Shown: in pieces, positions 45,825 through 55,454 of the stretch
How the letters are laid out: every line of letters begins with the position of its first letter
Position numbering within the stretch: the stretch's first letter is position 1
Assembly (NCBI RefSeq): GCF_002564465.1
Contig: NZ_NUUX01000013.1
Span: 132,466-196,465, forward strand
Origin: Bacillus sp. AFS088145
GTDB taxonomy: Bacteria; Bacillota; Bacilli; Bacillales; Bacillaceae_G
Direction: 5' to 3'
DNA length: 64,000 nt
Notes under the pieces: generated by a model
The model's input: only the letters and a program-made list of their open reading frames with translations
Database searches by the model: none
What the model was told of the DNA's origin: nothing
Position numbers and translations under genes: made by a program

Positions 45825-45910
45825 ATACTTTAACCTGATTCAGTCTGAAGTATAGAATGAATCTTTTACTTCTTTCAGAACTAAAGAATAATCCGTAAAT
45901 TACTAATACA

Positions 45911-47308
45911 TTATTTAGTATTTTTTCTTAGTACTTCAAGTTTCCCTTTGTATGGCGCTCTAGCAAAGGACTCCATCGGGCTTGTCCCTACTTGTGCCTG
46001 ATAAAGTACTCCACGTTCATGAGAAAATTCCTTAAATCCATAAATCCCTGTATATCTACCTATGCCACTTTCATTTACTCCACCAAATGGTAGATTCGGT
46101 TCTGCCATATGTTTCATTACATCATTAACTGTTACTCCTCCAGAAGTGGTTCTTGAAAGTACACTTTCTACTACATTTGGATTGTCACTAAATACATATA
46201 AAGCTAATGGTTTAGGTCTTGAATTAATTTGTTCAATTACATCATTGAAATCTGTATAAGTTATGACAGGCATAATCGGTCCAAAGATCTCTTCTTGCAT
46301 GATTTTGGCATCATGTGTAACATTCGTCAAAATAGTAGGATAGAATGTTCTTCCTTCTACTAATCCACCACATCGAACATTGGCTCCCCTAAAAATTGCA
46401 TCCTCTAGCAATCCTTGTAATCGATTTACGTTTCGCTCATTAACAATTTTTGATAAGTCAACTTGATTAAGTACTCCGTTCTCGAAGTAGCTTGTTTGAA
46501 TATAGTCCACAACAAAGCTTACAAATTCTTCTAGTTTGTTTTCCTTCACATAAATATGATCTGGGGCAAGGCATATTTGTCCAGCATTTGCGAATTTACC
46601 GAAAGCTATTCTTGGAACAATTTTCTCCAAGTCAACTTCTTCATCAATAATAACAGGACATTTCCCGCCTAATTCTAATGTAACGGATGCAAGATGTTTT
46701 GCAGCTGCTTTCATAACTACTTTCCCTACACTAGTACTTCCTGTAAAAAGGATGTGGTTAAACGGAAACTCAAGTAAAGCATTTGAAAGTTCGACTCCTC
46801 CTTCAAAAATAGCGACCTCTGATTCGTCGAATAATTCATTTACAATTTTAACAGCTAATTTGCTAGTCGAGGGAGCTAATTCAGAAGGTTTCAAGATACA
46901 GACGTTTCCAGCCCCAATAGCTGGTATTAATGGATAAAATAGTAGCATGAACGGAAAATTCCAAGCAGAAAAGATAAGACATTGGCCTTTTGGTTCAGAG
47001 ATTATTTTAGTTTTAGCTCCCAAATTTCGAGCTGGGGCTTCTATAGGTTCCATCCATTTTTCTAAATTCTCGACAAATAAATCGATTTCATTTATAACAC
47101 TCATAACCTCTGATGTCAGTACTTCAAAAGCTGGTTTTCCAAGATCTAGTTGAAGAGCTTCTATAATAGCTGGAGTTTCTCTTTGAATCGTTGCTTTTAG
47201 TTTATTTAATTTTTCTATTCTTTCCGCAGGTGTCGTTTGCTTAATCACATGTTGATGTTGTTTTTGCAACTGAAATACTCTTTGAATTTCTGTATTAGTA
47301 ACTTCCAT
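45911..47308 (-). CDS. Aldehyde dehydrogenase, class 3-like (YwdH type)
   Basis: 465 residues, the short class 3 length. It has the NAD-binding GSTSVGKVV, the general base Glu in TLELGGK, the catalytic Cys in NAGQICLAP, and the C-terminal LPFGGVNESGIGRY. It oxidises an aldehyde to its acid with NAD(P). GAGGAGG lies before the ATG. It is at the 3' end of the acyl-CoA cluster and could feed it with acid, or act on the aldehyde from the amine oxidase. Confidence 0.92.
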   Translation of the reverse strand: MEVTNTEIQRVFQLQKQHQHVIKQTTPAERIEKLNKLKATIQRETPAIIEALQLDLGKPAFEVLTSEVMSVINEIDLFVENLEKWMEPIEAPARNLGAKTKIISEPKGQCLIFSAWNFPFMLLFYPLIPAIGAGNVCILKPSELAPSTSKLAVKIVNELFDESEVAIFEGGVELSNALLEFPFNHILFTGSTSVGKVVMKAAAKHLASVTLELGGKCPVIIDEEVDLEKIVPRIAFGKFANAGQICLAPDHIYVKENKLEEFVSFVVDYIQTSYFENGVLNQVDLSKIVNERNVNRLQGLLEDAIFRGANVRCGGLVEGRTFYPTILTNVTHDAKIMQEEIFGPIMPVITYTDFNDVIEQINSRPKPLALYVFSDNPNVVESVLSRTTSGGVTVNDVMKHMAEPNLPFGGVNESGIGRYTGIYGFKEFSHERGVLYQAQVGTSPMESFARAPYKGKLEVLRKNTK

Positions 47309-47369
47309 CTTTTCCTCCTCATATCTTTTAAAACGCGTTCATTTCAAATAAAAATTTACGTAAACTTAT

Positions 47370-47570
47370 TCACGTATTGGAATTTCCATTTGATGACACA
47401 GAAAGAAGCTCATATTTAAGCTTTTGCCACATGACGATTTTCTCATCTAACTGTTGACTAATTTTAATAACCTGAGGATCAATTAAACCTTTCTCTTCTG
47501 ACAACTTGTACATGTATTCACGATGATCATTAATACTTCTTAATAATGTAAGTACTTTTCCAAAAATCAT
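47370..47570 (-). CDS. Spo0E-like aspartyl-phosphate phosphatase
   Basis: 66 residues. The Spo0E family pattern is present (HREYMYKLSEEKGLIDPQVI then KISQQLDEKI), forming two helices. AAAGGAG lies 8 bases before the ATG. Family members remove phosphate from Spo0A and delay sporulation. It supports a spore-forming host. Its position between ETF and aldehyde dehydrogenase genes is unusual and may be accidental. Confidence 0.75.
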   Translation of the reverse strand: MIFGKVLTLLRSINDHREYMYKLSEEKGLIDPQVIKISQQLDEKIVMWQKLKYELLSVSSNGNSNT

Positions 47571-47736
47571 TGAACTTACTCCTTTCTAATTTTCCCATGT
47601 AACAGTCACCAGTTTAACGATCATTAAAGTAATATTTAGCTACAGTATAGTTTCTGATTATTTTTCAAATATTCTGAATAAACTTAACGTATTTAGAGTA
47701 AATAAAAAAATTAGTTTTTCTAACTTATAACCTGAC

Positions 47737-48714
47737 CTAGCTAATAAGAGATAAACCCAATATTTTTTTGAATTCTTCAGTTAAAAGTGGCACAACCTCA
47801 AATAAATCTCCAACAATACCGTAATCTGCTACTTGAAAAATCGGTGCCTCTGGATCTTTATTGATAGCTACGACCATTTTAGAGTTAGACATTCCAGCTA
47901 GATGTTGAATTGCACCAGAAATTCCACAAGCAATGTATAAATCAGGAGTGACCACTTTTCCAGTCTGACCAATTTGTAAAGCGTAATCACAGTACTCCGA
48001 ATCGCACGCACCACGAGATGCGCCAACCGCCCCGCCAAGCACATCGGCAAGTTCCTCTAATTGTTTGAAACCACCTTTCGATTTTACACCACGTCCACCT
48101 GCTACGATTACTTTTGCTTCCGACAGGTCAACACCACCTGTCGTTTTACATACAACTTCTTTTATAACTGTGCGCAAATCTTTCAGTTTGACGGTAAAAT
48201 CTACAATTTCAACCCCGCCACCTGTTTCTTCAGCTTGAATATTATTTGGACGAATTGTTGCAAATGGAACACCATATACTACTTTTTTCTTTTCAAATGC
48301 TTTTCCTGAATAGATTGGTCTCGTAAAAACTAGTTCTCCAGATTCAATCTGCACATCTATTACATCTGAGACAAGCCCAAGCCCATGACAGGCAGCAATA
48401 CGTGGTGCCAGATCTTTTCCCATTGCTGTATGAGGTAATAAAATTACTTCAGGCTGTACATCTTCAATCACTTTGCTAAATGCTTGAAAATAGGCATCTG
48501 TTGAATATAAATCTAACTGTTTATTCGCCACAATATATAATTTTTTTGCTCCATATTTTCCTAATACTTTCGCATGTATTGTTGAATTACTGCCAAAAGC
48601 AGCCGCAATGATTTCTCCACCTTCCGCAATTCGCATAGCAGCAGTTAGTAATTCTAGCGAAACACTTCTTAATTTCCCGGCTTTAGCTTCCGTTAATACA
48701 AGAACTTTTTTCAT
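47737..48714 (-). CDS. etfA: Electron transfer flavoprotein subunit alpha
   Basis: 325 residues. The N-terminal domain (~1-185) is followed by the FAD-binding domain with AGGRGVKSKGGF, VGASRGACD, QIGQTGK, YIACGISGAIQHLAGM and INKDPEAPIFQVADYGIVGD. With EtfB it takes electrons from the acyl-CoA dehydrogenases of this cluster and passes them towards the respiratory chain. TAGGAGG lies 9 bases before the ATG, 20 bases after EtfB. Confidence 0.95.
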   Translation of the reverse strand: MKKVLVLTEAKAGKLRSVSLELLTAAMRIAEGGEIIAAAFGSNSTIHAKVLGKYGAKKLYIVANKQLDLYSTDAYFQAFSKVIEDVQPEVILLPHTAMGKDLAPRIAACHGLGLVSDVIDVQIESGELVFTRPIYSGKAFEKKKVVYGVPFATIRPNNIQAEETGGGVEIVDFTVKLKDLRTVIKEVVCKTTGGVDLSEAKVIVAGGRGVKSKGGFKQLEELADVLGGAVGASRGACDSEYCDYALQIGQTGKVVTPDLYIACGISGAIQHLAGMSNSKMVVAINKDPEAPIFQVADYGIVGDLFEVVPLLTEEFKKILGLSLIS

Positions 48715-48734
48715 AGACGTTTCCTCCTATCTGA

Positions 48735-49499
48735 TTAGATTACATTTACTTCACTGCGAAGTAAGTTAGCTAGATCTTTAACTTGATCTCGGATTTGCCC
48801 TTTGAGGATTTGGCCATCCTTTTTTTCCATAGGAAAAAACGTCTCAGTAACAAATGTTTTTACTTCTACATCTTCTGCGATAAATAAATCGTCAAATGCA
48901 ATCCGTTCAATTGGCTTCTTTTTTGCTTTCATTATCCCCGGTAAAGATGGATAACGTGGTTCATTTAAACCTTGTTGTGCTGTGACTAATACAGGAAGTG
49001 ATACTTGGACAATTTCTGTATCACCTTCGACATCACGCTCAATTAAAGCTTCATTGCCCATAATGTCAATTTTAGTTATTGTTGTTACTTGAGGGATACC
49101 TAGCTCCTCTGCAACTCGTGGCCCTACTTGTCCCGATCCATTATCAATCGAAACATTCCCTCCTATAATAATGTCAAACTCATATTCTTTAATAACTTCT
49201 GCAAGTACTTTGGCTGTACTATATTCATCTAAATCAAAATCTTCACTGTCTACTAAAACCGCTTTGTCCGCACCCATTGCTAATGCCGTACGAAGTGCAC
49301 TTTCTGAACGTTCCGGACCGACTGTGATGACAGTTACTTCACCACCAAACTTTTCACGTATTCGGATTGCTTCCTCTATGCCGTATTCATCATAAGGATT
49401 TATTACGAAATTTACTCCACTTTCAATAATAGTCCCATGCTGAAGCACAATTTTTTCTTCCGTGTCAAATGTTTGCTTCATTAAAACTAAAATGTTCAT
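48735..49499 (-). CDS. etfB: Electron transfer flavoprotein subunit beta
   Basis: 254 residues from the ATG at 49499 (MNILVLMKQTFDTEE), the standard EtfB start; a longer frame to 49553 has no better site. AAAGGGCGAAG precedes it. Motifs: INPYDEYGIEEAIRI, ALAMGADKAVLV, GNVSIDNGSGQVGP and the adenine-binding loop TAQQGLNEPRYPSLPGIMKAKKKP. It binds AMP and docks to the dehydrogenases. A second general ETF pair may exist elsewhere in the genome; this one is dedicated by position. Confidence 0.95.
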   Translation of the reverse strand: MNILVLMKQTFDTEEKIVLQHGTIIESGVNFVINPYDEYGIEEAIRIREKFGGEVTVITVGPERSESALRTALAMGADKAVLVDSEDFDLDEYSTAKVLAEVIKEYEFDIIIGGNVSIDNGSGQVGPRVAEELGIPQVTTITKIDIMGNEALIERDVEGDTEIVQVSLPVLVTAQQGLNEPRYPSLPGIMKAKKKPIERIAFDDLFIAEDVEVKTFVTETFFPMEKKDGQILKGQIRDQVKDLANLLRSEVNVI

Positions 49500-49648
49500 T
49501 TTCTTCGCCCTTTCCAAGTAAACTAAACTCCCTATAGAAAGTACAGTGCTCAATAAAACGCTTACACAAATTCACTTACTTCTATTAAACGGTTATTAAT
49601 CTATGATTTACCATTTTATTTTTATTAATTTGTCATACTCCTAGCTAC

Positions 49649-50824
49649 TTATAAACCTAAATTTTTGGCGATAATACCTTTCATTATTTCGTTAGAACCA
49701 GCATATATTGATCCTGCGACAACATCCCTGTACATTCTTGCAATCTCATATTCTTCCATAAAACCATATCCCCCATGCAATTGTAGACATAAAGGGGCTA
49801 TTTTCTTTGCTAGATTGGTTATCCACCATTTTGACATTGAAACCTCAGTAACAATATTTTCACCTGCTATATGTTTTTCAATTAGTTGATCAACAAACGT
49901 ACGACCAAGTTGAATTTCAGTCGCCATTTCAGCAATTCTAAACTGTGTATTTTGAAACTTACTGAGCTGTTGCCCGAATACGGTACGCTCTTTTACATAA
50001 TTCATTGTAATTTCTAGCATTCTTTCTGCAAATGTAATAAAGCTCACAGCAACCATTAATCGTTCTTGTTGTAGTTTTTCCATCAAATGATAAAATCCTT
50101 TGTTTTCTTCACCGATTAAGTTTTCAACTGGTACAACGGCGTCTTCAAAAATAAGTTCCGATGTATCATAAGCATGTTGACCTAATTTTTTTAATTGTTT
50201 TCCTTTTGAAAAACCTGGAGTCCCTTCTTCAACAACGATTAAACTAATCCCTTTATGTGGAGATTCTGCATTTGGATTTGTTCTACAAACAACTATGACA
50301 AAGTTTGTATTAATGCCATTCGAAATAAACGTTTTTTCACCATTAATAATAAAGTGATTACCTTTTCGTACTGCATTTGTTTTTACTTTAGCAAGATCTG
50401 ACCCTGTTCCTGGTTCTGTCATGGCGATCGCAGAAATCAGATCACCGCTAATAGCCCGTGGAAACCATCGTTTTTTCTGCTCATTGGTTCCGTATCTTTC
50501 TATGTATGGCATAATAACATTATTGTGGATGTTCAGCCCACCTAATCCGGAACCGACTTTACATAATTCTTCTTGAATGACAATTGAATAGCCGAAATCC
50601 GCTTTGAAACCTCCATATTTTTCATCTGCCCATGGGCATAAATAACCCATATCTCCCATCTTCTTCCAAAATGATTTTGGAACAATTTTATTTTCCTCCC
50701 ATTGTTCATAAAAAGGGAGAGCTTCTTTTTCTAAAAATTTACGAAGTGACTTTCTAAAAACGAGATGCTCTTCTTTTAAATAACTTTTTGCAGTGTATTT
50801 CTGATCCCCCATCAATCCATTCAC
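49649..50824 (-). CDS. Acyl-CoA dehydrogenase (first of three)
   Basis: 391 residues from a GTG at 50824, chosen for GGAGGAG about 10 bases upstream; TTG or ATG codons 3-4 residues on are alternatives. FAD-binding signatures: AMTEPGTGSDLA, NGEKTFISNG and LQLHGGYGFMEEYEIARMYRD. The usual C-terminal catalytic Glu (YEG) is absent (IYAGSNEI), but a Glu is found in KLQQERL, the place used by isovaleryl- and long-chain acyl-CoA dehydrogenases. It removes two hydrogens from an acyl-CoA and hands electrons to ETF. It overlaps none of its neighbours; the SDR before it ends 40 bases upstream. Confidence 0.92.
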   Translation of the reverse strand: MNGLMGDQKYTAKSYLKEEHLVFRKSLRKFLEKEALPFYEQWEENKIVPKSFWKKMGDMGYLCPWADEKYGGFKADFGYSIVIQEELCKVGSGLGGLNIHNNVIMPYIERYGTNEQKKRWFPRAISGDLISAIAMTEPGTGSDLAKVKTNAVRKGNHFIINGEKTFISNGINTNFVIVVCRTNPNAESPHKGISLIVVEEGTPGFSKGKQLKKLGQHAYDTSELIFEDAVVPVENLIGEENKGFYHLMEKLQQERLMVAVSFITFAERMLEITMNYVKERTVFGQQLSKFQNTQFRIAEMATEIQLGRTFVDQLIEKHIAGENIVTEVSMSKWWITNLAKKIAPLCLQLHGGYGFMEEYEIARMYRDVVAGSIYAGSNEIMKGIIAKNLGL

Positions 50825-50846
50825 CTTGCAATCTCCTCCTTCTATT

Positions 50847-50864
50847 TTGAGTAAGTGCTCACTT
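50847..50864. promoter_or_regulatory. TetR-like quasi-palindrome before the acyl-CoA dehydrogenase
   Basis: TTTTGAGTAAGTGCTCACTTTT contains AGTAAGTGCTCACT, symmetrical at 10 of 14 positions, similar in style to the TetR-type sites near fatty-acid genes in Bacillus. It lies between the SDR stop and the ribosome binding site. No second copy was noticed in the cluster. Confidence 0.25.
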
Positions 50865-51635
50865 TTATTTTGGTTGCATTCGTAGAGCACCGTCTAAACG
50901 AATTACCTCACCATTTAGCATAGGATTTTCGATAATTGATCGAACTAAATGTGCATATTCACTTGGTAGTCCAAGTCGTTTAGGGAATGGTACCATAGAA
51001 CATAATGCATCTTTTGCTTCATCAGATCTTTTACCAAGCATTGGTGTTTCAAATAAACCGGGGGCAATTGTTACGACTCGAATACCATATGAAGCTAAGT
51101 CTCTTGCAATCGGAAGTGTCATCCCAACAACTCCACCTTTTGATGCACTATACGCAGCTTGTCCAATTTGTCCCTCAAATGCAGCTGCAGAAGACGTATT
51201 TATGATAACACCTCGTTCACCATTTTGATTCGGTTCGTTTTGGCTCATCTTTTCAGCTACTAAGCGTATAACATTGAATGTACCAATCAAATTTACTTTT
51301 ACAATATTTGAGAAAGTAGCTAAATCAAAGGGACCTTTTCTACCAAACGTTTTTTGAGGTCCGCTGATGCCAGCACAATTTATGGCAGCTGTAATTCTGC
51401 CGAATTTCTCGATCGCCTGATCTATTGCTGTATTCACATCCACTTCTTCTGCTACGTTCGTTTTTACATAAAGTACATGATTATTTCCTAGTTCTTCAAC
51501 TAAGTTCTTCCCTCTATCATCATTTAAATCAAGAATAATCGCTTTACCACCTTTGTCGACTATGTTTCTAACAGTAGCTTCACCAAGTCCTGAAGCACCA
51601 CCAGTAACGATGGCAATACTGTCTTTAAAATTCAT
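50865..51635 (-). CDS. SDR, 3-hydroxyacyl-CoA dehydrogenase type II-like
   Basis: 256 residues from the ATG at 51635, chosen because [18 protein letters not shown] matches the usual distance from start to glycine motif. The frame runs to 51704 and in-frame ATGs also lie at 51641 and 51650; none has a good ribosome binding site. Motifs: [14 protein letters not shown] (NAG position), a Ser and YSASK, then [10 protein letters not shown]. It resembles human HSD17B10-type enzymes that oxidise 3-hydroxyacyl-CoA, 2-methyl branched ones included. That fits a branched-chain beta-oxidation cluster. Confidence 0.85.
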   Translation of the reverse strand: MNFKDSIAIVTGGASGLGEATVRNIVDKGGKAIILDLNDDRGKNLVEELGNNHVLYVKTNVAEEVDVNTAIDQAIEKFGRITAAINCAGISGPQKTFGRKGPFDLATFSNIVKVNLIGTFNVIRLVAEKMSQNEPNQNGERGVIINTSSAAAFEGQIGQAAYSASKGGVVGMTLPIARDLASYGIRVVTIAPGLFETPMLGKRSDEAKDALCSMVPFPKRLGLPSEYAHLVRSIIENPMLNGEVIRLDGALRMQPK

Positions 51636-51726
51636 CTTCATCACGTCCATTTTCAGTTTAGTTTCAGTAGTAGTTTTACAATTTCGCTGAAATAGTCTAT
51701 TCATTGTTGGGGTTGATCTAGTTCGA

Positions 51727-52503
51727 TTACCTACCTTGAAATTGTGGTTTTCTTTTTTCTAAAAACGCTTGAACTCCTTCTTTTACATCTTCCTTTAGGA
51801 AAAGGTCTTGAAACAATTCAGCTTCTCTTTCTAACGCTTTATCAAAGGATAATTCACTGCCTTCATCTACCGCTTTTTTGATATTTTTCAAAGCCAAAAG
51901 TGAATTGCTACATATTTTTTTTGCCAATTGTAGTGCCGTTTGCAAACCCTCACCTGTTGGTACTACTTGATTAACCAAACCAATTCTCAATGCTTCTTCC
52001 GCTGAAATATGATCACCTGTAAAAAGTAACTGCTTAGCTCTCGCCTCTCCTATTAATCTAGGTAATCTTTGTGTTCCACCTGCACCTGGAAGTAAACCGA
52101 GCTTAACTTCTGGTACTCCCAGAATTGCATGTTCTTCAGCTATTCGAAGATCGCATGTTAATGCTAGTTCAAACCCACCACCTAATGTATAGCCATTTAA
52201 AACTGCAATAGTAGGCTTTGGTGAGAAGTCAATAAAATTAAAAATTTCATGAGTTTTCATCGTTTGAGGTATAATATTTGGATTACCAATTCTTTGCGGT
52301 AATTCTTTAATGTCTGCACCAGCCATGAATGATTTTTTACCTGCACCAATCAAAATAATTAAATTCACTTCATTATTAGCGTTAAGGTCAGAAAAAACTT
52401 CTCTTAATGCTTCTTTCATAGCTGCGCTCAATGCATTCATTGGAGGATTATCGATTGTTACAATTGCGATTTGGTCTTGTTTTTCAACTTTCAATAAAGT
52501 CAT
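51727..52503 (-). CDS. Enoyl-CoA hydratase (crotonase)
   Basis: 258 residues. Both catalytic glutamates are in place: [11 protein letters not shown] and [21 protein letters not shown]. The N-terminal oxyanion segment is AGADIKEL. It adds water to a trans-2-enoyl-CoA. TAGGAG lies 10 bases before the ATG. It is followed by the SDR, giving hydration and oxidation in order. Confidence 0.92.
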   Translation of the reverse strand: MTLLKVEKQDQIAIVTIDNPPMNALSAAMKEALREVFSDLNANNEVNLIILIGAGKKSFMAGADIKELPQRIGNPNIIPQTMKTHEIFNFIDFSPKPTIAVLNGYTLGGGFELALTCDLRIAEEHAILGVPEVKLGLLPGAGGTQRLPRLIGEARAKQLLFTGDHISAEEALRIGLVNQVVPTGEGLQTALQLAKKICSNSLLALKNIKKAVDEGSELSFDKALEREAELFQDLFLKEDVKEGVQAFLEKRKPQFQGR

Positions 52504-52660
52504 TTTATGTTTACTCCTAAATCATTTATTTAGAAAACAATACCTATGGCCTTAGATATTATTTATTTTTTACATTGTTAGATTCATGTAAACAATTGAA
52601 ATATTAATAAAGTATCCTACTAAACATTGTCAATTTACGAAAAGCTAGTGGTCACTAAAA

Positions 52661-53455
52661 CTAGTTCTCTAAATTTACTTCCATACCGTTTGAATAAAGT
52701 GTATTTTCTTCAATATGATCATAGAGCTTTTGTGCCATGCTTTCTTTTCGACCCGACTCAATTTCTTCGACGATATGACCGATTAATCCAACTGCCCGTG
52801 CAGCGACGGCAAATGATTTTACAACACTGTAATGTAAATTCATATCCGAAAAAATTGCTCCAATTGCTCCGGCAGCATTTAGTGTAATTTGTTTCCCTTT
52901 TTGGTCAGAAAATTGACGATGAATTTCTTTCATTAAAGCGGTATGTTTCCCACTAAATCCTAGTTCTTCAGCTAAAGTAAACAGCTTAATTGAACGTGGG
53001 TCAATCGGCTTATGAATTGGATGACCAAATCCAAAGACCTGTATCTTTTTTTCTTGTCGAAATTCTAAAATATTTCTAGCAATCTTTGTAATATCCTGGT
53101 CGTTACCATACGTATGCCAAGCTTCTTGAAGCATTTGTGCAGTATTTTCCATTGCGCCAAGGTAAACTGAACCTGCTCCAAGTAATCCTGCAGCTACTGC
53201 AGCCTGCACTGCTTCTGGTGCGCCTAGATAAGTAAAACGAGCCGAAATAGAACTTGGTGTGAATCCATGTTCGCAAACAGCTACCATACATGCATTGAGC
53301 ATTTTAGACTCTTCAAATGTAGGTCGACGATGAAGTGCACCTAAAAATGCCATGTCTGCCAAAGTAATTTCACCTATTAAATCATCAGTTAAATTGTAAC
53401 CATGTACATAAATTGCATCTGCACTAGATTTTCCGATTTTCGTCTCGAATTTCAT
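52661..53455 (-). CDS. Citryl-CoA lyase/citrate synthase-like protein with altered active site
   Basis: 264 residues from the ATG at 53455, chosen over upstream ATGs because GGGG lies 9 bases before it. Short citrate-synthase fold: EHGFTPSSISARFTYLGAPE, then GFGHPIHKPIDPRS (His kept). At the third catalytic site the Asp of NVDG (citrate synthase and ATP-citrate lyase) is Ala: LNAAGAIGA. The family is annotated as citryl-CoA lyase, but this subgroup probably acts on another CoA ester by retro-aldol or Claisen chemistry. It stands inside the acyl-CoA operon between a crotonase and an acyl-CoA dehydrogenase. Confidence 0.8.
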   Translation of the reverse strand: MKFETKIGKSSADAIYVHGYNLTDDLIGEITLADMAFLGALHRRPTFEESKMLNACMVAVCEHGFTPSSISARFTYLGAPEAVQAAVAAGLLGAGSVYLGAMENTAQMLQEAWHTYGNDQDITKIARNILEFRQEKKIQVFGFGHPIHKPIDPRSIKLFTLAEELGFSGKHTALMKEIHRQFSDQKGKQITLNAAGAIGAIFSDMNLHYSVVKSFAVAARAVGLIGHIVEEIESGRKESMAQKLYDHIEENTLYSNGMEVNLEN

Positions 53456-53558
53456 TACTCTCATCCCCACGGTTAATAAAATTTTTGATATTCGTTCTAT
53501 ATTAGATACTTGTTTTGCCCTAAAAGGCAAAATGTGTATCGATTAAAGTTGATAAAGA

Positions 53559-53621
53559 AACCGCCTTAAGTAATTTACATGAAAATTTGTTTTCCAAAAA
53601 TTCTAGTTACTTAAAACGGTT
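53559..53621 (-). terminator. Long-loop hairpin downstream of the second acyl-CoA dehydrogenase
   Basis: AACCGCCTTAAGTAA and TTACTTAAAACGGTT match in 13 of 15 positions around a 33-base loop, and TCTTT follows on the minus strand. It separates the dehydrogenase at 53745 from the lyase gene, whose start is ~100 bases on. It could also be an operator dyad. Confidence 0.45.
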
Positions 53622-53744
53622 ACTCATATTTGAAATTTACTTTGATCCGATCGTGTTTCATATGGAATACTGATAGATTGTATAAACCGTACCAACTTGT
53701 AAAACCAAATTCCTGCATTACATCAAATTCATCTACTTTGTCAT

Positions 53745-54932
53745 TTACAATCCAAGATTTTTTGCGATTATGTTTTTCATAATTTCAGTTGTACCACCAT
53801 AAATTGGCATAACCGCAACATCTCGATAACGACGGGCAATAGGATATTCTTCCATAAAACCGTATCCTCCATGAAGTTGTAAGCAACGTGAAGAAATACG
53901 TCTAGTCATTTCAGTAATAAACCACTTTGCCATTGAGATCTGTGTAACTATATTTTCACCTTGAATATGTTTGTTTGTTAAATCATCAAGGAAAGTTTGT
54001 GCTAATGATAATTCAGTTGCCATTTCAACCATCTCAAATTGAGTGTTCTGAAACGAACTAATTGGTTTACCAAATGCATGTCTCTCTTTTACATAACTCA
54101 TTGTTGCCTTTAACATTTCTTCAGCTACAACTAATGCACCAATTGAAATTAAGAGACGCTCTTGTTGTAATTTGTCCATCAGATAGTAGAAGCCTTTACC
54201 TTCCTCACCTAGTAAATTAGCGACTGGAACATGTGCATCTTCAAATACTAGTTCAATCGTATCAGTAGAATGCTGACCAAGCTTTTTCAATTTTCGTCCC
54301 CTAGAAAATCCAGGGGTCTCAGACTCCACTAAGATGATACTAATTCCTTTTCGAGCCGGAGTTGCTTTTGGATCAGTTTTAACGGCAACAAAGAACAAAC
54401 CAGCATTGATTCCATTGGAAATAAATGTTTTCTGTCCATTAAGAATATAGTAATCACCATCTCGAACTGCTGTAGTGCTCATACTAGCCAAATCAGAACC
54501 AATTCCTGGTTCTGTCATAGCAACCGAAGTTGTCATTTCACCACTTACGCATTGAGGCAAATACTTTAGCTTTTGCTCTTCTGTTCCATATCGTTCTAAA
54601 TAAGGGACGATAATAGAACTGCTCGTGCTCGCTAATGTTCCAACTCCGACACGATTTAATTCTTCAGCTAAAACTAAGTTGAAACCAAAATCCAGTCCTA
54701 GTCCACCATATTCAGGTTTGACTTGCGGACAAAGAAATCCTTGTGCACCCAATTTTTCATAAAATTCTTTTGGGGTGTAGTGATCAGCTTCCCATTTCTC
54801 AATATGTGGGACTGCTTCCTTTTCAAGAAACTTTTGAAGAGAATTACGAAACATCTCATGTTCATGAGTTAGAAAGGGTCTTTCTCTCTTATATAAATCA
54901 TAAATTTCGCGATTCGATGTTGTAGTTGACAA
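53745..54932 (-). CDS. Acyl-CoA dehydrogenase (second of three)
   Basis: 395 residues from a TTG at 54932, chosen because GGAGGG lies 8 bases upstream and the protein then begins MSTTTSN. Signatures: AMTEPGIGSDLAS, NGQKTFISNG and LQLHGGYGFMEEYPIARRYRD. The C-terminal catalytic position reads IYGGTTEIM with no Glu; the alternative Glu in KLQQERL is present. It is very similar to the protein at 58384 and less so to 49649. It oxidises an acyl-CoA thioester of unknown chain. Confidence 0.92.
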   Translation of the reverse strand: MSTTTSNREIYDLYKRERPFLTHEHEMFRNSLQKFLEKEAVPHIEKWEADHYTPKEFYEKLGAQGFLCPQVKPEYGGLGLDFGFNLVLAEELNRVGVGTLASTSSSIIVPYLERYGTEEQKLKYLPQCVSGEMTTSVAMTEPGIGSDLASMSTTAVRDGDYYILNGQKTFISNGINAGLFFVAVKTDPKATPARKGISIILVESETPGFSRGRKLKKLGQHSTDTIELVFEDAHVPVANLLGEEGKGFYYLMDKLQQERLLISIGALVVAEEMLKATMSYVKERHAFGKPISSFQNTQFEMVEMATELSLAQTFLDDLTNKHIQGENIVTQISMAKWFITEMTRRISSRCLQLHGGYGFMEEYPIARRYRDVAVMPIYGGTTEIMKNIIAKNLGL

Positions 54933-55018
54933 TCTAGATCCCTCCAAATCATGTTTTTAAATTGTAAGGTTAAAATCTGACGATGTTTATATTTAATTAA
55001 TATGGAGCATCTAGTAAA

Positions 55019-55429
55019 CTAGGAAATTCTAGATGGTAGTATGGCTTCAAATATTCCTGCAACTTTTACTTCGCCTTCACTATTCTTTGCCAACACTTCG
55101 CCCACCACTGTATTGTCAGTCTTTTTCTCTAGCACTTTACCTACAATCTGAATCGATTCACCAGGATAAGTCATTTTGCTAAAGCGGACTTGGATTTTCT
55201 TAATATTTTTCCTAGATACCCAAGATGTTACTCCTTGAGAAAGCATCCCCATAATCAACATGCCATGAGCAATAATTTTCATACCTGCTTTGTCAGCAAC
55301 CTCTTCAACTAAATGCAGTGGATGAAAATCACCAGAAGCTCCTGCAAATCTTACAAGTTGTACCCGAGTGATTGGATCCTTTTGCAGTACCGGGAATTCA
55401 TATCCTTCATTAATATCCTCAAAAAACAT
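55019..55429 (-). CDS. MaoC-like hydratase, catalytic half
   Basis: 136 residues from the ATG at 55429 (AAAGGAG upstream). A hot-dog fold with the hydratase 2 motif RFAGASGDFHPLH (catalytic Asp and His) and AHGMLIMGM. It forms a pair with the next gene upstream, whose stop lies 25 bases before this start. Together they resemble the two-subunit (R)-hydratases that handle bulky enoyl-CoAs, such as ChsH-type enzymes of sterol side-chain degradation. Confidence 0.85.
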   Translation of the reverse strand: MFFEDINEGYEFPVLQKDPITRVQLVRFAGASGDFHPLHLVEEVADKAGMKIIAHGMLIMGMLSQGVTSWVSRKNIKKIQVRFSKMTYPGESIQIVGKVLEKKTDNTVVGEVLAKNSEGEVKVAGIFEAILPSRIS

Positions 55430-55454
55430 GATTCTTTCTCCTTTCCATTTCAAA

